Shown here in pieces: positions 1 to 10,756 of a stretch of 64,000 bases of DNA. Source of the stretch: Amborella trichopoda (lineage: Eukaryota > Streptophyta > Magnoliopsida > Amborellales > Amborellaceae). The DNA is taken from the NCBI RefSeq assembly GCF_000471905.2, contig NW_006499603.1, forward strand, positions 4,035,359-4,099,358, written 5' to 3'. The translations under genes and the position numbers were made by a program. A model generated the notes under the pieces. It was not told the DNA's origin and made no database searches. It saw nothing but the letters and a program-made list of their open reading frames with translations. Numbering within the stretch: position 1 is the first letter of the stretch; every line of letters starts with the position of its first letter.

Positions 1-611
1 GGCGTCTAGATCTAACAAGAAGCCTCCTCCCGCTATTGAGGAGCTCTTCAAGCAATTCAGGAATCCCAAGGATAAGAAACCCCAATGAGCTCGACTTCGG
101 GCAGTGACTGAAAGAGTCAAGAGGGCAAACCTTCCAGTCTCACGAAGCATGCCACATGGTGCTGATCTCTGAACCCGTAACCAATACTGACCCAATCGAC
201 CTAAGGTCAGGTAAGAAGTTACAGCCCCTCATACAGAATCCTCAACAACCGAGACTCTTGAAGTATCATGATCCGCCACTTGTCACATATCCTAACACAT
301 CGACCAATCCACCACACCTTAAGTTCCCGGGACCACCATTGGTCCCATACACTCAGCCATCTCCAAACACTCAACTTCCATCAACCTCCATTTTACTAAC
401 ACCTACCCCTATTGCTCAATCTAACTAGTCCACACCAAACTTGGCTGCACGACCTGATCAGTCAGCACCAAGTCCAATGGCACAATCTCTCCCTACCCAA
501 TCTTCACAAACTCTCCAAACCATACTAGTTGCATAGAAAAGTAAGCCAGTTTCCCAAAATAAATCTTCACCACCTAAGGCTACCTCACAACCCTCCATAC
601 GACCCAAACCT
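1..611 (+). pseudogene. E1 Tat-type retrotransposon: gag C-terminal linker (degraded)
   Basis: This stretch reads as the Pro/Ser/Thr-rich linker between gag and protease of a Tat-type Ty3/gypsy element. The 156-428 frame has a run resembling PPLV-Y-N...FPGPPLVPYTQ...PN, and the same kind of run (FPGTPLISYTQSLPN) occurs on the minus strand in E4 near 44,100-44,270, which links the two elements. Bases 1-150 encode KPPPAIEELFKQF in a different frame, so at least one frameshift is present. The element starts outside the window, so the gag capsid part is not seen. The call is by similarity to the other copies in the window; no domain can be assigned inside this linker. Confidence 0.6.
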
Positions 612-1787
612 GTGGCGGGTCCAGGAGCTCAAAAGATTACTAATGACAAGGTCAAGTATGACGTGGTTGGGAAACTCAGGAAACTCCCTGTCCTTCTCAA
701 TATTTATGACACACTTATGCTCTCAAGAGGCTACCGTATGGCCCTTGTCCAAGCTCTGTCCAGCCCAAAGGTATACGAGACTAAAGTAGAGCCCATAGAA
801 GTGGACCCTTCTATCCTAAACAACTTTCTGACAGTCACCTTCTCTGATGATGACCTTCAGCTGGGCGGAAAGTTCCACAATTGACTGCTCTTTGTAACCA
901 GTGAGTTGAATGAATGTCCCATCAGCCGAGTCATGCTAGACGGGGAATCAGCAGTCAATCTCATCCCAAGAAGGATTCTAACCCATCTAGGGCTGGGGTC
1001 TGATGATCTCACACTAACAAACATCATAGTTTAGAGGTTCAATCAGTCAGGAGAGAAACTAGCTGGCACTGTTTGCCTTTGTCTTAAGATCGGTGAATTA
1101 AACGATTATGCTCAATTCCATTTAATTGACATTGACACCTCGTACAACATCCTCCTTGGTCTCCCTTGAATGCATTACCAAGGAGTGGTTCCATCTACCC
1201 TTCATCAATGCGCTAAGTACAGCTGGAATGGGAGATAATACACAGTCTATGATGATAAAAGACTGTTCCCTGTAATCAAGACACATTATGCCGATGCAAA
1301 GTATTACTTTGTAGATCCGGTACCATCTCAAGTACCCAAGGAGGATGAGCAACGATATGTAAGAAAAGCAGGACTATCTACTCATGAGGATGCCGAGGAT
1401 ATAGGGCGTATGCTTTTGGACATGTTCAAGGAAAAAGAGAAAGATGGCAAGATCCTCCTTCTAACCTCTATCCACCCCAATACTCCATATTCTCTCCCTA
1501 AAGAATTGCCTGCTTCCCCTAAGGATGTGTCTCTCCCCTCCTCTTCCAGTCCAGAGTCACCCCCACTAGCCGTTGAACTAATGAGTACTGATGAGCCCAA
1601 GGAAGCCATGGGAGTAGATGCTTTAGTCCTAAGGGTTACTTACATGCCAAATAAGCAGAAGGTCTTGCACATCCCTATTGCACTCCTTGAGGCAAAAACC
1701 TCACAGCAGCCAGACCGTAGGATCCTTAGCATCTCATCCTCCCTAAGAGAAGAAGATGTCCCTTATCCAACGCATGCGACTCTCTAA
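612..1787 (+). pseudogene. E1 retropepsin (aspartic protease) region of Tat-type polyprotein
   Basis: Cleaves the gag-pol polyprotein in an active element. One reading frame runs through the whole stretch and is broken only by four stops: TGA 882-884, TAG 1032-1034, TGA 1167-1169 and TAA 1236-1238. The active-site loop is RVMLDGESAVNLIP (about 927-968); plant elements of this group normally have DGGS or DSGS here, so the residue after DG is changed. The flap-distal hallmark DTSYNILLGLP, followed by a stop where Trp is usual and then MH, ends near 1,175. Downstream the frame continues as the charged, Pro/Ser-rich extension up to 1787. No reverse transcriptase follows, which separates E1 from E3. 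Confidence 0.8.
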
Positions 1788-2092
1788 GATTCTTGCACAT
1801 CACTGATTCCTTAACACCATAGAGACCAAATGAAAACTGCTCGATCAACCACCAAAGTCAAGATACTCTTGCCGAGCTGAGAAAAGAAATGCAAGGCCTT
1901 CAAAACAAATTAGAAGCCTTTCAGAAAAGGAAAGCCAAAGTGGAATAGGCCCCTCCAGTATGGACCACTTCAAAACCCTTGGAGGGATTCATGTCAGAAT
2001 CAAAGAGTTATGAAGAGCATGAGATCTCAAAGAACCATCCCATACAGAGGCCACAACCTCCCCTGATTAGAGTCACTATAGTCAACAGGCTC
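1788..2092 (+). pseudogene. E1 post-protease segment with short coiled coil
   Basis: After the stop at 1787 another frame (from about 1,840) encodes a heptad-like stretch, TLAELRKEMQGLQNKLEAFQ, then APPVWTTSKPLEGFMSES. This looks like a short coiled coil of the polyprotein. It is cut at 2092 by a solo LTR insertion; the sequence resumes at 4730. I do not recognise a named domain. It may be the linker between protease and RT, with RT onward deleted from E1. Confidence 0.45.
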
Positions 2093-2097
2093 ATCAC
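2093..2097 (+). repeat. Target-site duplication ATCAC (left copy)
   Basis: ATCAC stands directly before the TG of the LTR at 2098 and again directly after its CA at 4724 (4725-4729). Five bases is the normal duplication length for Ty3/gypsy integrases. The pair proves insertion of this LTR into E1 and its later reduction to a solo LTR. Confidence 0.85.
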
Positions 2098-3380
2098 TGT
2101 TGGAAGATATTTTTCATCATCATAGGGCCACCGCTCAATAAAAGCATAGCAAACAGTGGAAATCCTGATAGTCTCAGAATAGCCCCAGAACTGGTCAAGA
2201 TCTTCAAGAAGACTCTCAAAATTATCTTGCCAAGTTTCGTCACAATCCGACATATCTAAGGTAGTGCAGATTGAGAAACAATTCTGGCAGAATTAACCTC
2301 TAGCACCCTGAAACAGACCCTATAACTAGATATACATTTTTGGTGTCTCAATTTGTTGTGAGACCACTGCCATTAGACTGGTAATAGTTGAAAACCCTCA
2401 AGGGTCAAATTTCAGTTTAAACAGATACTTCAGGAAGAAGTTATAAGCAAAAGAGCGAAACAGGAGGAGCCGCACGCTATTCCTATGCGCCCACCCTGCA
2501 ACTCCACACCATTAAAGGGATAGTCACGAATAATGAATTTTGATGCTCATATCTTATCCATCCCAAGTTAGACCGCTCTAAAATTTGGTGAGCATGTTCG
2601 CCTCATCAAGACGAGCGTTTTGATATATGGCACGTCCCACAACGACACCCAAGCGCGAAGAAAAGCTAGAGAGAAGTAGCTGATCCGTGAAGAAAGTGCA
2701 AGAAATTCAGCAGCGTCGTGCCTCGCTCGAACGGCCAAATCTTGCCACTCACGAGACCAATTGAAGCGAGACCAAATCTATCACGTGCATAGGGTCTCGG
2801 GCTATCTCTGACCCTAACCACATACATGATGAACGATCAGATTCTGCACACGAAGCCGACAAAGTGATTGCAAAATCCGTCGCCAAAATTTCAGATTCCA
2901 GCCAAAACTCCAAAGTTGCAAAACCTTCATTCGGCCACGGAATTGAGTTGTTTTTATTGCCTCACGATTGTAGCGGTATGCTTAGTGTGATCCAACAAAG
3001 AAATCACAGAAAAACATCAAGGAATGAGCACACTATCGATCCAAAGTTTAAAGATTCAACCAAATTCAAGTTATATGATCGTGCCTCAAAAACACGATCC
3101 ATGGCTTGAAGTTGGTATCAAATCGATCGCCGTTTCAAGCTCTACGAGAAAATAATAATCTTTCGATCAACCGAGCATCGAAATGACCCTAGATCATCTA
3201 CAAAAAATCGTACACATTCTAAGGCAACCAAAGGACTGTTTTGGAATTCTACAACATGTTAGGACGGGGCAAATCTGTCATTTTGCACCCTCTTTTCTAA
3301 TTTCTTTTAATTCAATTAAATCTTAATTTCAAGCAATTAGGTTTAATTTTGATCAATCCACCCATGTTTGGGGCAAATTC

Positions 3381-3388
3381 TATTTATA
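3381..3388 (+). promoter_or_regulatory. TATA box of the solo LTR
   Basis: TATTTATA lies where the other type A LTRs have TATATA (18610-18615 on +, about 20549-20556 on -). All sit just after the conserved phrase CCCATGTTTGGGGCA and before a CT-rich leader, which is the expected core promoter position at the U3/R border. Confidence 0.6.
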
Positions 3389-3627
3389 TGCGTACTATCA
3401 TTGTATGTAGGAGGACTCAACCCTTTACAAATTGAGTGTTTTTACTTAATAAAGTTTCTCTTTCTTCTCATTGTTGGGTCACATTTGAAAGAGAGAGTAT
3501 GGTGAGAGAAAACTTTGGACCGGTACCCTTAAGCTCAAGGTAAACCTTCTCTCTCTTCTTTTTCTTTTCTTCTTCTCACTCTTCCTCTCCTTCTTCCTCT
3601 TCTTCGTCTGAGCTTCACTCAGAGGCT

Positions 3628-3654
3628 ATGCACGACAGTGATAGTGTCGTGCAT
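3628..3654 (+). repeat. Perfect 10-bp-stem hairpin in the LTR leader
   Basis: ATGCACGACA, loop GTGATAG, TGTCGTGCAT. It comes right after the CT-rich tract downstream of the TATA box. The type A LTRs at about 18,866-18,896 (+) and 20,274-20,302 (-) keep the hairpin with wobble pairs or one mismatch. It occupies the same place as the start of the hairpin arrays in type B LTRs. Confidence 0.65.
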
Positions 3655-4724
3655 GCCTCTCATGTGGTCTCACAGGTCGTGCATGACGATGACAGTGCAA
3701 TGCGTGAGCCTCCTTCTCCTTCGCTTCGGCCATCTTTACCTCCCAATGAGGCTTGCTGACGGTGCTACTCATCGCCGTCCGTAGACACATCCTCGACGCC
3801 TCAGTGAAGAGCGTAGACGGCAAAACTCATTGCCGCCCGTAGGGGTCTTCCCCTGTTGTGTGCCTATCGCAGATGGCGATGTTTATCTCCTTCCGTGAGA
3901 GGTCTCGACAATATCTATCACCGTCCATGAGCTTCCTTCTCGTGCGTGGTGCCTATCGCCATCCACGAGCTCCTTGCTCCCCCTCATGCTGCTAGCAGTA
4001 GTGTCTAGCATCGTCTAAGGGCTGTGACACTGCTACTCCATGGTCATGGGTGGCAAAGACTAGTGCCGTCGGGACCCTATCTCTCCGCTGTCTCGTTCCT
4101 TCTCTTCATTCTCTCCTCTTCTCACTTGATTGAGAGTTGACTTAGCCTAGCACCGCCATATTGGCCTCTGTTTCGAGTAGTCTTTTCGTGGTACTGGTCC
4201 TGAGTACCATGCCCGTCTTGCTACCACTCCGAGTCGGTCACAGTCCGGCTATCAAGCTAGTCTCGTCCGTTCATCAAGTTTGCTTCTCTCAGCAACTTTT
4301 GTTCGAACCTTCTACTTCATCACTCTAACTCCTCACATTCCTAACCTCACGAATGTGCATTGACTTGAGATAAGGGTGAGCCCTTTGGTCCACTTGTCTT
4401 GCAAATTAACCATAGTAGTGTTGTGTAGAAAAAACAAGGAGACTGTAGGTCAACGGAGGCGATTCCAAACCAGCTAAAGCAGCTGGGGGGCTTTTCATCG
4501 TGATCTAAAAGGGCGCTCATGCGAGTCAGCCCGAGTAAGTCACGAACTCAGGTGAGGTTGGTCCCCACCTCACATCCAAAATTCCTCTCTCACTAGTTGG
4601 ATACCTGCCCTTATTCTTAAACAAGGTTATTGAGAAAGCGATCTCGAGTCTTGGGTTTTCCGAACCCTAGACATTATCACCCGATCACCTAAATCTGGGG
4701 AGGCGAGATTGAGGCACCTAACCA

Positions 4725-4729
4725 ATCAC
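4725..4729 (+). repeat. Target-site duplication ATCAC (right copy)
   Basis: Right partner of 2093-2097; it follows the terminal CA of the solo LTR immediately. Confidence 0.85.
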
Positions 4730-5416
4730 ATCATGAGGGCAATGAACTATGAGCCCTTGAATAATCATGAACTACGAGGCGAAAAGTGAACAGCTGCTCC
4801 ATTCGAGTTCATGGGGGCAGCAACTGCTTGCCACACCATAAGACAAGGGCTTCAATATTCTACTTCCTCTCATCTCCCTCTCTAAAAAGACGGATATGGT
4901 GAAAACCCGAAAGGGAACCATGAGTAAAAATGTCAAGAGACGAACATGGTGAAAACTAGAAAGGGCACCATGGGCAAAAGCATCAAAAAGAAAAAGAAGA
5001 AAAAGAAACAAAAAATGACGGGGCATGATAGCACCATCAGCTATTGTGGGAAAAAAGGGCATCAAAGTAAAAATATGGGCATGATGAAAACCTGTGTGGG
5101 CATCGTGAGTAAAAACAAAAATGGCAGACGTGGCGTAAAAACCATGGGTAAAAATGCCAAAAAGAAAAAAAAATATTTTCAGGGTCTCCCGAAAATCAGG
5201 AATGGCACACACCCCAAGGATTTAAATTAAAACACGAAAGGGCATTTAAGTAAAAAAGGCACTTGTAAGAGAGAAGCTTCCTACAAGAGAGGCCTCTTAC
5301 TGTCTGAAAGCCCCTTGAAAGAGAGTAATGGAGGACGAAGAAATCTAAGGCACGAACATGCAAAGGAAAAAGAGGAATTGTTTGTATACTTTCAAAAACA
5401 ACAGGTGAAGTCACTC
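4730..5416 (+). other. E1 3' region with CATGGTG hairpin module
   Basis: No gene on the + strand. It contains the hairpin CATGGTG (4945-4951) ... CACCATG (4966-4972), a second imperfect copy at about 4,895-4,922 and A-rich runs of the form GTAAAAATG. The same module occurs beside the 3' LTR of E1 (11,215-11,440), and on the minus strand in E3, E4, E5 and E6. Bases 4,730-4,880 resemble nothing else that I recognise in the window. Confidence 0.6.
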
Positions 5417-8400
5417 TCAAAATCGATCAATGATTTCGTTAATCTTCACCCTGGACTCCTCAGAAGTAGCCTCAGCCCCCTAAGCACGCTCCCTCAGTTC
5501 AGCCACCATTCGACCCTCTTGTTCCATGGAGGCGGTCTTTGACTCAATGGTGCGGATGAGATCTGATAGGTCCTCAGCTAAAGATGCATTTAGGGCCTTC
5601 CTTTGATTTATCTCCCGCACAAGTTCATCAAATTTGCCCCTCAGTCTCTACATCTACATCCTTATGGCTATCATCTTGTCAAAAAACGCTTTTCCCTCCA
5701 TCTTGAGATCGAGTTGATGAGTAGCCATAATGGTTTTCTTCTCCATGCAGGAATCCACTTCCTCATGAAGATGTGCGATCGACTCTTCCAAGGAAGCCAG
5801 CTGGCCTGTTTCTGCTTCTTGCTACAACCCCTTTGCTCTCCAGCTCTCCATCTCATTCAAAAGACGGTTGAAGTTGTAAAAAATCTCCAAGTCATCCTCT
5901 ACTGCGCAGAGGGCAAGGGCATACCTCTAAAGCTTGACAAGTGCTGGTCCGAGTTCTATGAGAGACAACCCCTTGAATTGCTGAAGACGCACGTGAAGCA
6001 TATCCTTGGCCATGTCCGGCTCGTCGTTGCTTCGAGCCACGACTAGGGACCAATCAGAAATCGAGACCACCTCAGCAAAGGGAGCCACGTCTGATGTAGC
6101 CGCAACTGGGGTCACTTCAGAAGGAGGGGTCACCTCTGAAGGAACGACGACCATGTCTATATCCACCTCTAGAGATGCAATCTCAAAGCTCATACCACTA
6201 GGTTCATCCGAGGCCTCTCCTTGAGTAGTGTCTGGGCTTTCGTCTCCCACATCCTTGGTCACCTCACGCAGAGCAGCTGCCCAAGGTTGCTCATTAAGAC
6301 TGGGTCCCTCTCCCAAACCTTAATCACTCACAACCTCAGCAACCAGTTTAGGCTTCTCATTGAAAATATGCTCCTCTTCTCTTAAAGAGCTCATAACCTT
6401 ATCTCTTGGGGAAGCTTCCCCAGATTTTTTCTCAACTTTGAGCTCTTCCCCTGAAATAGTAATGGGGCCTTCGTCAGCAGCCCCACTAGCAATCAAGCTT
6501 GCCTCAACCATTCGTAAAGGACTACTTACGCTCCTCCGTGAGCCAAAAGGGGCCAAAACTGGCTCTTTCACCGACCTCAGGGGTGAAGCACCAGCCACTT
6601 GAGATGGAGACATGGTAGCAGTCTCATCCCTAGAAGAGATTATCTATTCAACCAGAGGTGTAATAGCTAAGGCAGAAGCACCTGCGGCAACAACTGGCAC
6701 ATAACCGACTGCAGATGGAGCAGAAATCACTGACTGAGCCCTTGGAGGTCATTGCACCGACATAACGCTCTTTTTCCTTAAAGGAGACTCATACTCAGAC
6801 TCAGACCCCGAGGTGACTGGGCACGCAGGTCTCTTCCAGTTCTTCTTTCCTTCCCCCGTAGGGACGGGATCTCCTGAAGTCCGGCCAAGCTTAAGCCCTA
6901 AAGCACAATGAGGCCCACTCCCAATCAGGGCATTCATGTTCTGTACCGGTTGGCCCTCCATGCTAAGAACCTTTCGACCCTCACTCCACTCAAAGATAGA
7001 GCAGAAGTCATCAAAAAATGCTTCATGTCTTCTCCCTTAATGCTAGCATTTGAAGAGAGGCCTCATATGCCGCTATCTCTGGGGATACCCCGAGTTGTTC
7101 CCATTTCTTGGGGTAGTCTAGTTCAAATAGCTCCCTAAAAGCGAGGTTCAAAACATCTCCCTTGCTTAGTGTTTGGTCGCCCACTGCTGTTCACCTCCTA
7201 TCAAGTATGGTTGACCTCCCAGTAATAGCGATTAGTGGTCCTCCACCATCATCAGTATGCCTCAGTAGCACGACCAACTCTGCCAAAGTGGGGAACCACA
7301 AAGTTTTTCACCTCAGTGAACTCCAAGAAAGTCACCTTAGCAATGCAGATATAGACGGGCTTCCACGACTCACGAAGAGTCCCCAACGCCTCCTTATGCT
7401 TCTGAGCATTTACCCATCCATGTCGCTTCTCGAGCAAAATTAAAAAGGGACACCCCTGGTCCAGCTCATGTTGCTAAGAAAAATGATGGGGGTAGTACCC
7501 TTCATGCTTGGCGCCGTGAGCAATCCTGTAAGGCAAAATATCTCCTCTGATGCTCAAAAGACACATGAACTCGGGGATTCCTGTGCAGGCGCCATCAAGG
7601 TTCTTGCCCAGTTCATCAATGAAAGCACGATCAGTATAACCCCAGATGGGAAACAGGAAGAGGAGCATAAAGAAATAGTCATTGCTAAATGAGTGACGTG
7701 TAGGACCAGGTGTGTAGAAGATGGCTTTCTGCCCCGTAATTTTCACAAGCTGAGGTCACATGGTCCCCTTCATGACGATATCCTTAATATACATGCCCTG
7801 GAATTATGCTGAGGGCCATCCAAATACGTAATGAGCCTGGAAGCGCGTCTTGAAATTCCCCGACGGAGCTTCACCGAATCGGCCTGCACCCTTGAGAGGT
7901 TTCCTTCTGGATATTGCTCCCTGCCCATGGTAAATGTTGCATAAGACAGGCTACCGGAGAGCATATTGATGCCCACCCGCCATATTATAGGCCGCGAAAA
8001 TGTAGCCAGGATGAATTATGTCTTGCCTACCTGGCAGGGCGAATATGCAAAGGAATAAGACCAAATAGGCAGCAAGAAAAACACAGTCATCCGTTGACTT
8101 GCGCACATAGACAGGGGGGTAGCTTCAAATATCTCCTTGCCCTTCCTGCCCATAATCGAGTAGGCCGGCTCCGCAGCGTCAGACTGCTTCCCAAAGAAAT
8201 ACTTTATCCATTGGACAAAAGATACAGGGCAGCTACCAGCTTGAGAGTGCAGGAGCTGGTATGCTTCAAATATCTCTTTGAGACCAGAAGGAGGTGCTTC
8301 ACGTCTTAGGGATGCTCCACCAAAAATGACTGAGTTCTTCAAAACAAACTCGTCATACATAGCCCCCATCAACGACAGGCCACCCACAAAGAAATCCTTG

Positions 8401-8800
8401 CTTCCCCATAACTAAAGAGCTACATGGTGCAGACATCACTCCAAGTCTCTAGCTGTGCCTTTATGGTGTTGGGACATCGGTCAAAGTACCCTACTGACCA
8501 TTGGACTGCGGCCTGGGAAGAGACTTTCGTAATACTCGTGTATGATTGTAGCAACTCCAAGGTCCAAGGAGTGTATCCTTGCAGGAATTGGTGCTCCCCT
8601 TGCATCCGAAGCCTCACAGAGGACCATACCAATCCCTTGGTCTTGACCACTCTTTTCCCCAGGGTGGGCAGATTCTTGCCTGAGGTTATTTCTCTATGCA
8701 AGAAATGGAAGAGTGGGACCCTGTCTTCTTCCAGCTGCCGCACGTGTACATTTCTATGCAAAATCAAGCTGTCGTGCGTGTATTCTATCGAGCACAATCA
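5417..8800 (-). pseudogene. Antisense extra ORF of E1: plant mobile domain protein with C-terminal coiled coil (degraded)
   Basis: Reads opposite to E1 and ends with TGA at 5417-5419. Plant mobile domain (PMD, often labelled aminotransferase-like) signatures appear in order on the minus strand: FVQWIKYFFGK (near 8,200), a PGYIFAAYNMAGGHQYAL...PVLCNIYHG run (about 8,015-7,920), FQAHYVFGWPSA (about 7,850-7,815), FMCLLSIRGDILPYR...YYPHHF (about 7,575-7,480), then QHELDQGCP. These are the conserved blocks of PMD proteins known as host genes and as passengers of plant transposons. After it come a Ser/Glu-rich segment (6961-5930) and a predicted coiled coil with heptads such as LRGKFDELVREINQRKALNASL (about 5,930-5,420; only its character matters). 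Several frameshifts and stops inactivate it. Extra ORFs, some antisense, between pol and the 3' LTR are known from Tat-type elements. The true N-terminus is uncertain. Confidence 0.8.
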
Positions 8801-8950
8801 GCCACCATGTGTGTATTTTTCCATGCACAATCGAGTCACCGTGCGTGTATTATGTCGAGCACGATCAGCCATCATGCGTGTATTCGGCCAAGCACAATCT
8901 AGCCGCCATGCGTGTATTCTACCGAGCAAGTTCAGCTGTTGTGTGTGTCA
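8733..8950. repeat. Minisatellite, ~38-40 bp unit (CCATGCGTGTATT...GAGCACAATC)
   Basis: Five to six imperfect copies containing C(A/G)TG(C/T)GTGTATT and GAGCACAATC. It covers the likely start of the antisense ORF, so it is either leader or an expanded N-terminus. The motif GCCACCATG-GTGT is shared with the array at 9707-9903, which suggests that one spread from the other. Confidence 0.75.
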
Positions 8951-9514
8951 CTGCCACGCATGTCACACTTCAATGGCTTAACATGTGTCAACAGGTTCAC
9001 ACATGTGCTCCTACCAATGCCACCTTCTCGGTCGCCATGCACGACACCTGATCGCACACCTGTCCCCTTTAAAAGTGCTAACGACAACCGTTCAAAAGCC
9101 GTGACTTTACGGATCCCTGTCCTGCTCATTGGAAAACCACTAAGGAAAACCACTAATGGACATGGATGTGTCCTTATGACCACTGGAAAACTATAACAAG
9201 CTCTCAGCCTATTGCGCGTTCAAACTTTCAGACGATCGCAAGAATGCCACCGGACCCCGGACTTCACCACACTCAACACCGGAAGGTACCAAAGGTCACC
9301 ACAAAACTCTACAACCTCCTGTTAATCCCCTCTATGCTCACAAACTCCTTATTGCAAAACTCTCCTCTCTGAAATCTCTGCTCGAAATCTTCTATGCATC
9401 CGTCTCTTCTTTGTCTTCACCAAAACCCTCGCCAAAAACCTTCGGATGGTGCTCTGTTTTCCTAGCTATGAAACGCTTTTATTGAGAAGAGTGAAAGTGA
9501 AAAGGAGCTACCCC
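8951..9514 (-). other. Leader of the antisense unit; no intact ORF
   Basis: Lies between the antisense TATA box and the repeat at 8733-8950. On the minus strand it starts with CT-rich text and contains ATG codons with short frames only. It is probably the 5' untranslated or mutated N-terminal part of the antisense gene. I see nothing else in it. Confidence 0.4.
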
Positions 9515-9523
9515 CTTTTTATA
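9515..9523 (-). promoter_or_regulatory. TATA box of the antisense unit in E1
   Basis: On the minus strand: TATAAAAAG followed by GGGGTAGCTCCTTTTCAC. The E4 3' region has, also antisense to its element, TATATATG followed by GGGGTAAAATCCCATTTTC (40287 onward). The shared GGGGTA....CC..TTTTC context after TATA supports a common, position-conserved promoter. It lies upstream of the plant mobile domain ORF in the correct direction. Confidence 0.65.
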
Positions 9524-9706
9524 CAGGGACGTTCCCTGTCCTACCCCTCCTAAACGAGAATGACACCAAAGTTCAAAAAGAACTTGCGTGTCAATTAGAA
9601 AATAAACTAAGGGCATTTTTGGAAAAGTCGGGGAATCAAAGAAACCAAGTGACAATGGGTCGGGCCGAGCTGCACCAAGCCCGAGTAGTGAGCCTGCGCT
9701 GCATTC
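9524..9706 (+). other. E1 3' region, spacer
   Basis: Upstream (in antisense sense) of the TATA box; would hold proximal promoter elements of the antisense unit. No gene or repeat recognised. Confidence 0.4.
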
Positions 9707-9903
9707 AGCTGCCGCGAGTGTTCATAGCACCATGTAGCCACCATGAGTGTTCATTTCACCATGAAGCCTCCGTGAGTGTTCATTTTACCATGAAGCCTCC
9801 GTGAGTGTTCATTTTACCATGAAGCTGTCGTGAGTGTTCAGAAGCACCATGTAGCCACCGTGAGTGTTCACATTTGTACTTAGCTGCCGTGTGTGCTCAT
9901 CTC
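9707..9903 (+). repeat. Minisatellite, ~31-bp unit (GTGAGTGTTCATTTTACCATGAAGCC)
   Basis: About six to seven imperfect copies of a unit built on CGTGAGTGTTCATTT-ACCATGAAGC. Located between the antisense promoter and the 3' LTR, where Tat-type elements are known to carry variable tandem repeats. Confidence 0.8.
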
Positions 9904-10382
9904 TATTCAACTGCCAACCATGAACTCCTACACGTCAGATTGCCACACATGCTTGTGCAGCCCGCTGCGAGTGTTCAGATCATCGCGAATGTTCCCACGT
10001 TGCTACCAACCCTGCAGGCCTCTGTGCCCCCACCTTTTGCATGCACCTCCACGCATGCCTTCCTTAACTGGCCCATTTATGTGCGCATCAGCGAGACTCA
10101 ACCCTCATCGCCTTTCCATCCCCATTGGAGTCATATTCTTGATTCGCATTGTAATCACCGGGGAGTCACACTCACTCCCTAATCCCTAGTGAGTCCGCTT
10201 CTACCTATCATCTCTCAATGGATCACCTTCATCATCTAAACCCACTGCTCATAAATGACCTCAGCCATTTCATCCCCAGTGATTCAAATCACCATCACCA
10301 TGCCCATCCCCCAAGGAGCCTCATCAACTTCACATCTCCCAGTGAGTCTAGTCCTCGTTGGCGACCCACATACATGACGACT
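9904..10382 (+). other. E1 3' region, no gene seen
   Basis: C-rich sequence with recurrent AGTGAGTC and CTCCCCAGTGAG phrases that also occur (reverse) in E3, E4 and E6 3' regions. Open frames here (9893-10189, 9874-10182) are Pro/His/Ser-rich, overlap each other and show no domain. Confidence 0.4.
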
Positions 10383-10756
10383 CATACACACTGTAGTTTC
10401 ATTTCCCTAAACTGTAGTACACGTCCTGACTACATGACATTAAACTGCTTCACACAATGGTCCAGTTGCATGACCCTAAACTATAGTGCACATCCTAGCG
10501 GCATGAAGTTAAACTGCTTCGCATAATGGTCCAGTTGCATGATCGTAAACTGTAGCACACGTCCTAGCCGCATGACGTTAAACTACTTTGCACAACAGTC
10601 CAAGTTATATGACCCTAAACTTTAGCACACATCCTGGCCACATGACGTTAAACTGCTTCGCATAACGGCCCAGTTCCACGACCCTAAATTATAGCGCAAG
10701 TTCTAATCTCATGACGTTAAACTACATTACTTAGGACCCAGTGGCATGACCTTAAA
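10383..10756 (+). repeat. Tandem array, ~35-40-bp half-units (CATGAC-TTAAACTG)
   Basis: About ten half-units alternate CATGACGTTAAACTGCTT and CATGACCCTAAACT-TAG. The reverse complement of this core is the unit of the arrays in E3 (23,310-23,560), E4 (38,490-39,215) and E6 (63,335-64,000). An outlying copy pair is at 11,107-11,185. Confidence 0.85.

Larger units (their letters stand above)
2098..4724 (+). mobile_element. Solo LTR, type A (starts TGTTGGAAG, ends CCTAACCA)
   Basis: A 2,627-bp long terminal repeat flanked by ATCAC duplications with no internal region. The start TGTTGGAAGATATTTTTC is shared with the LTRs beginning at 17448 (+), 21776 (-) and 32440 (-); the end GAGGCACCTAACCA is shared with the E3 5' LTR end at 30467. 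It holds a TATA-like box at 3381-3388, a CT-rich leader at about 3,540-3,610, and the AATAAAG motif near 3,453. It must have formed by recombination between two LTRs of a complete insertion. It interrupts E1 between the post-protease segment and the 3' region. Confidence 0.9.

Noticed and set aside
5603..6046. 147-codon + strand frame
   Set aside because: Shadow of the antisense plant-mobile-domain ORF; its minus frame has the coiled-coil pattern.
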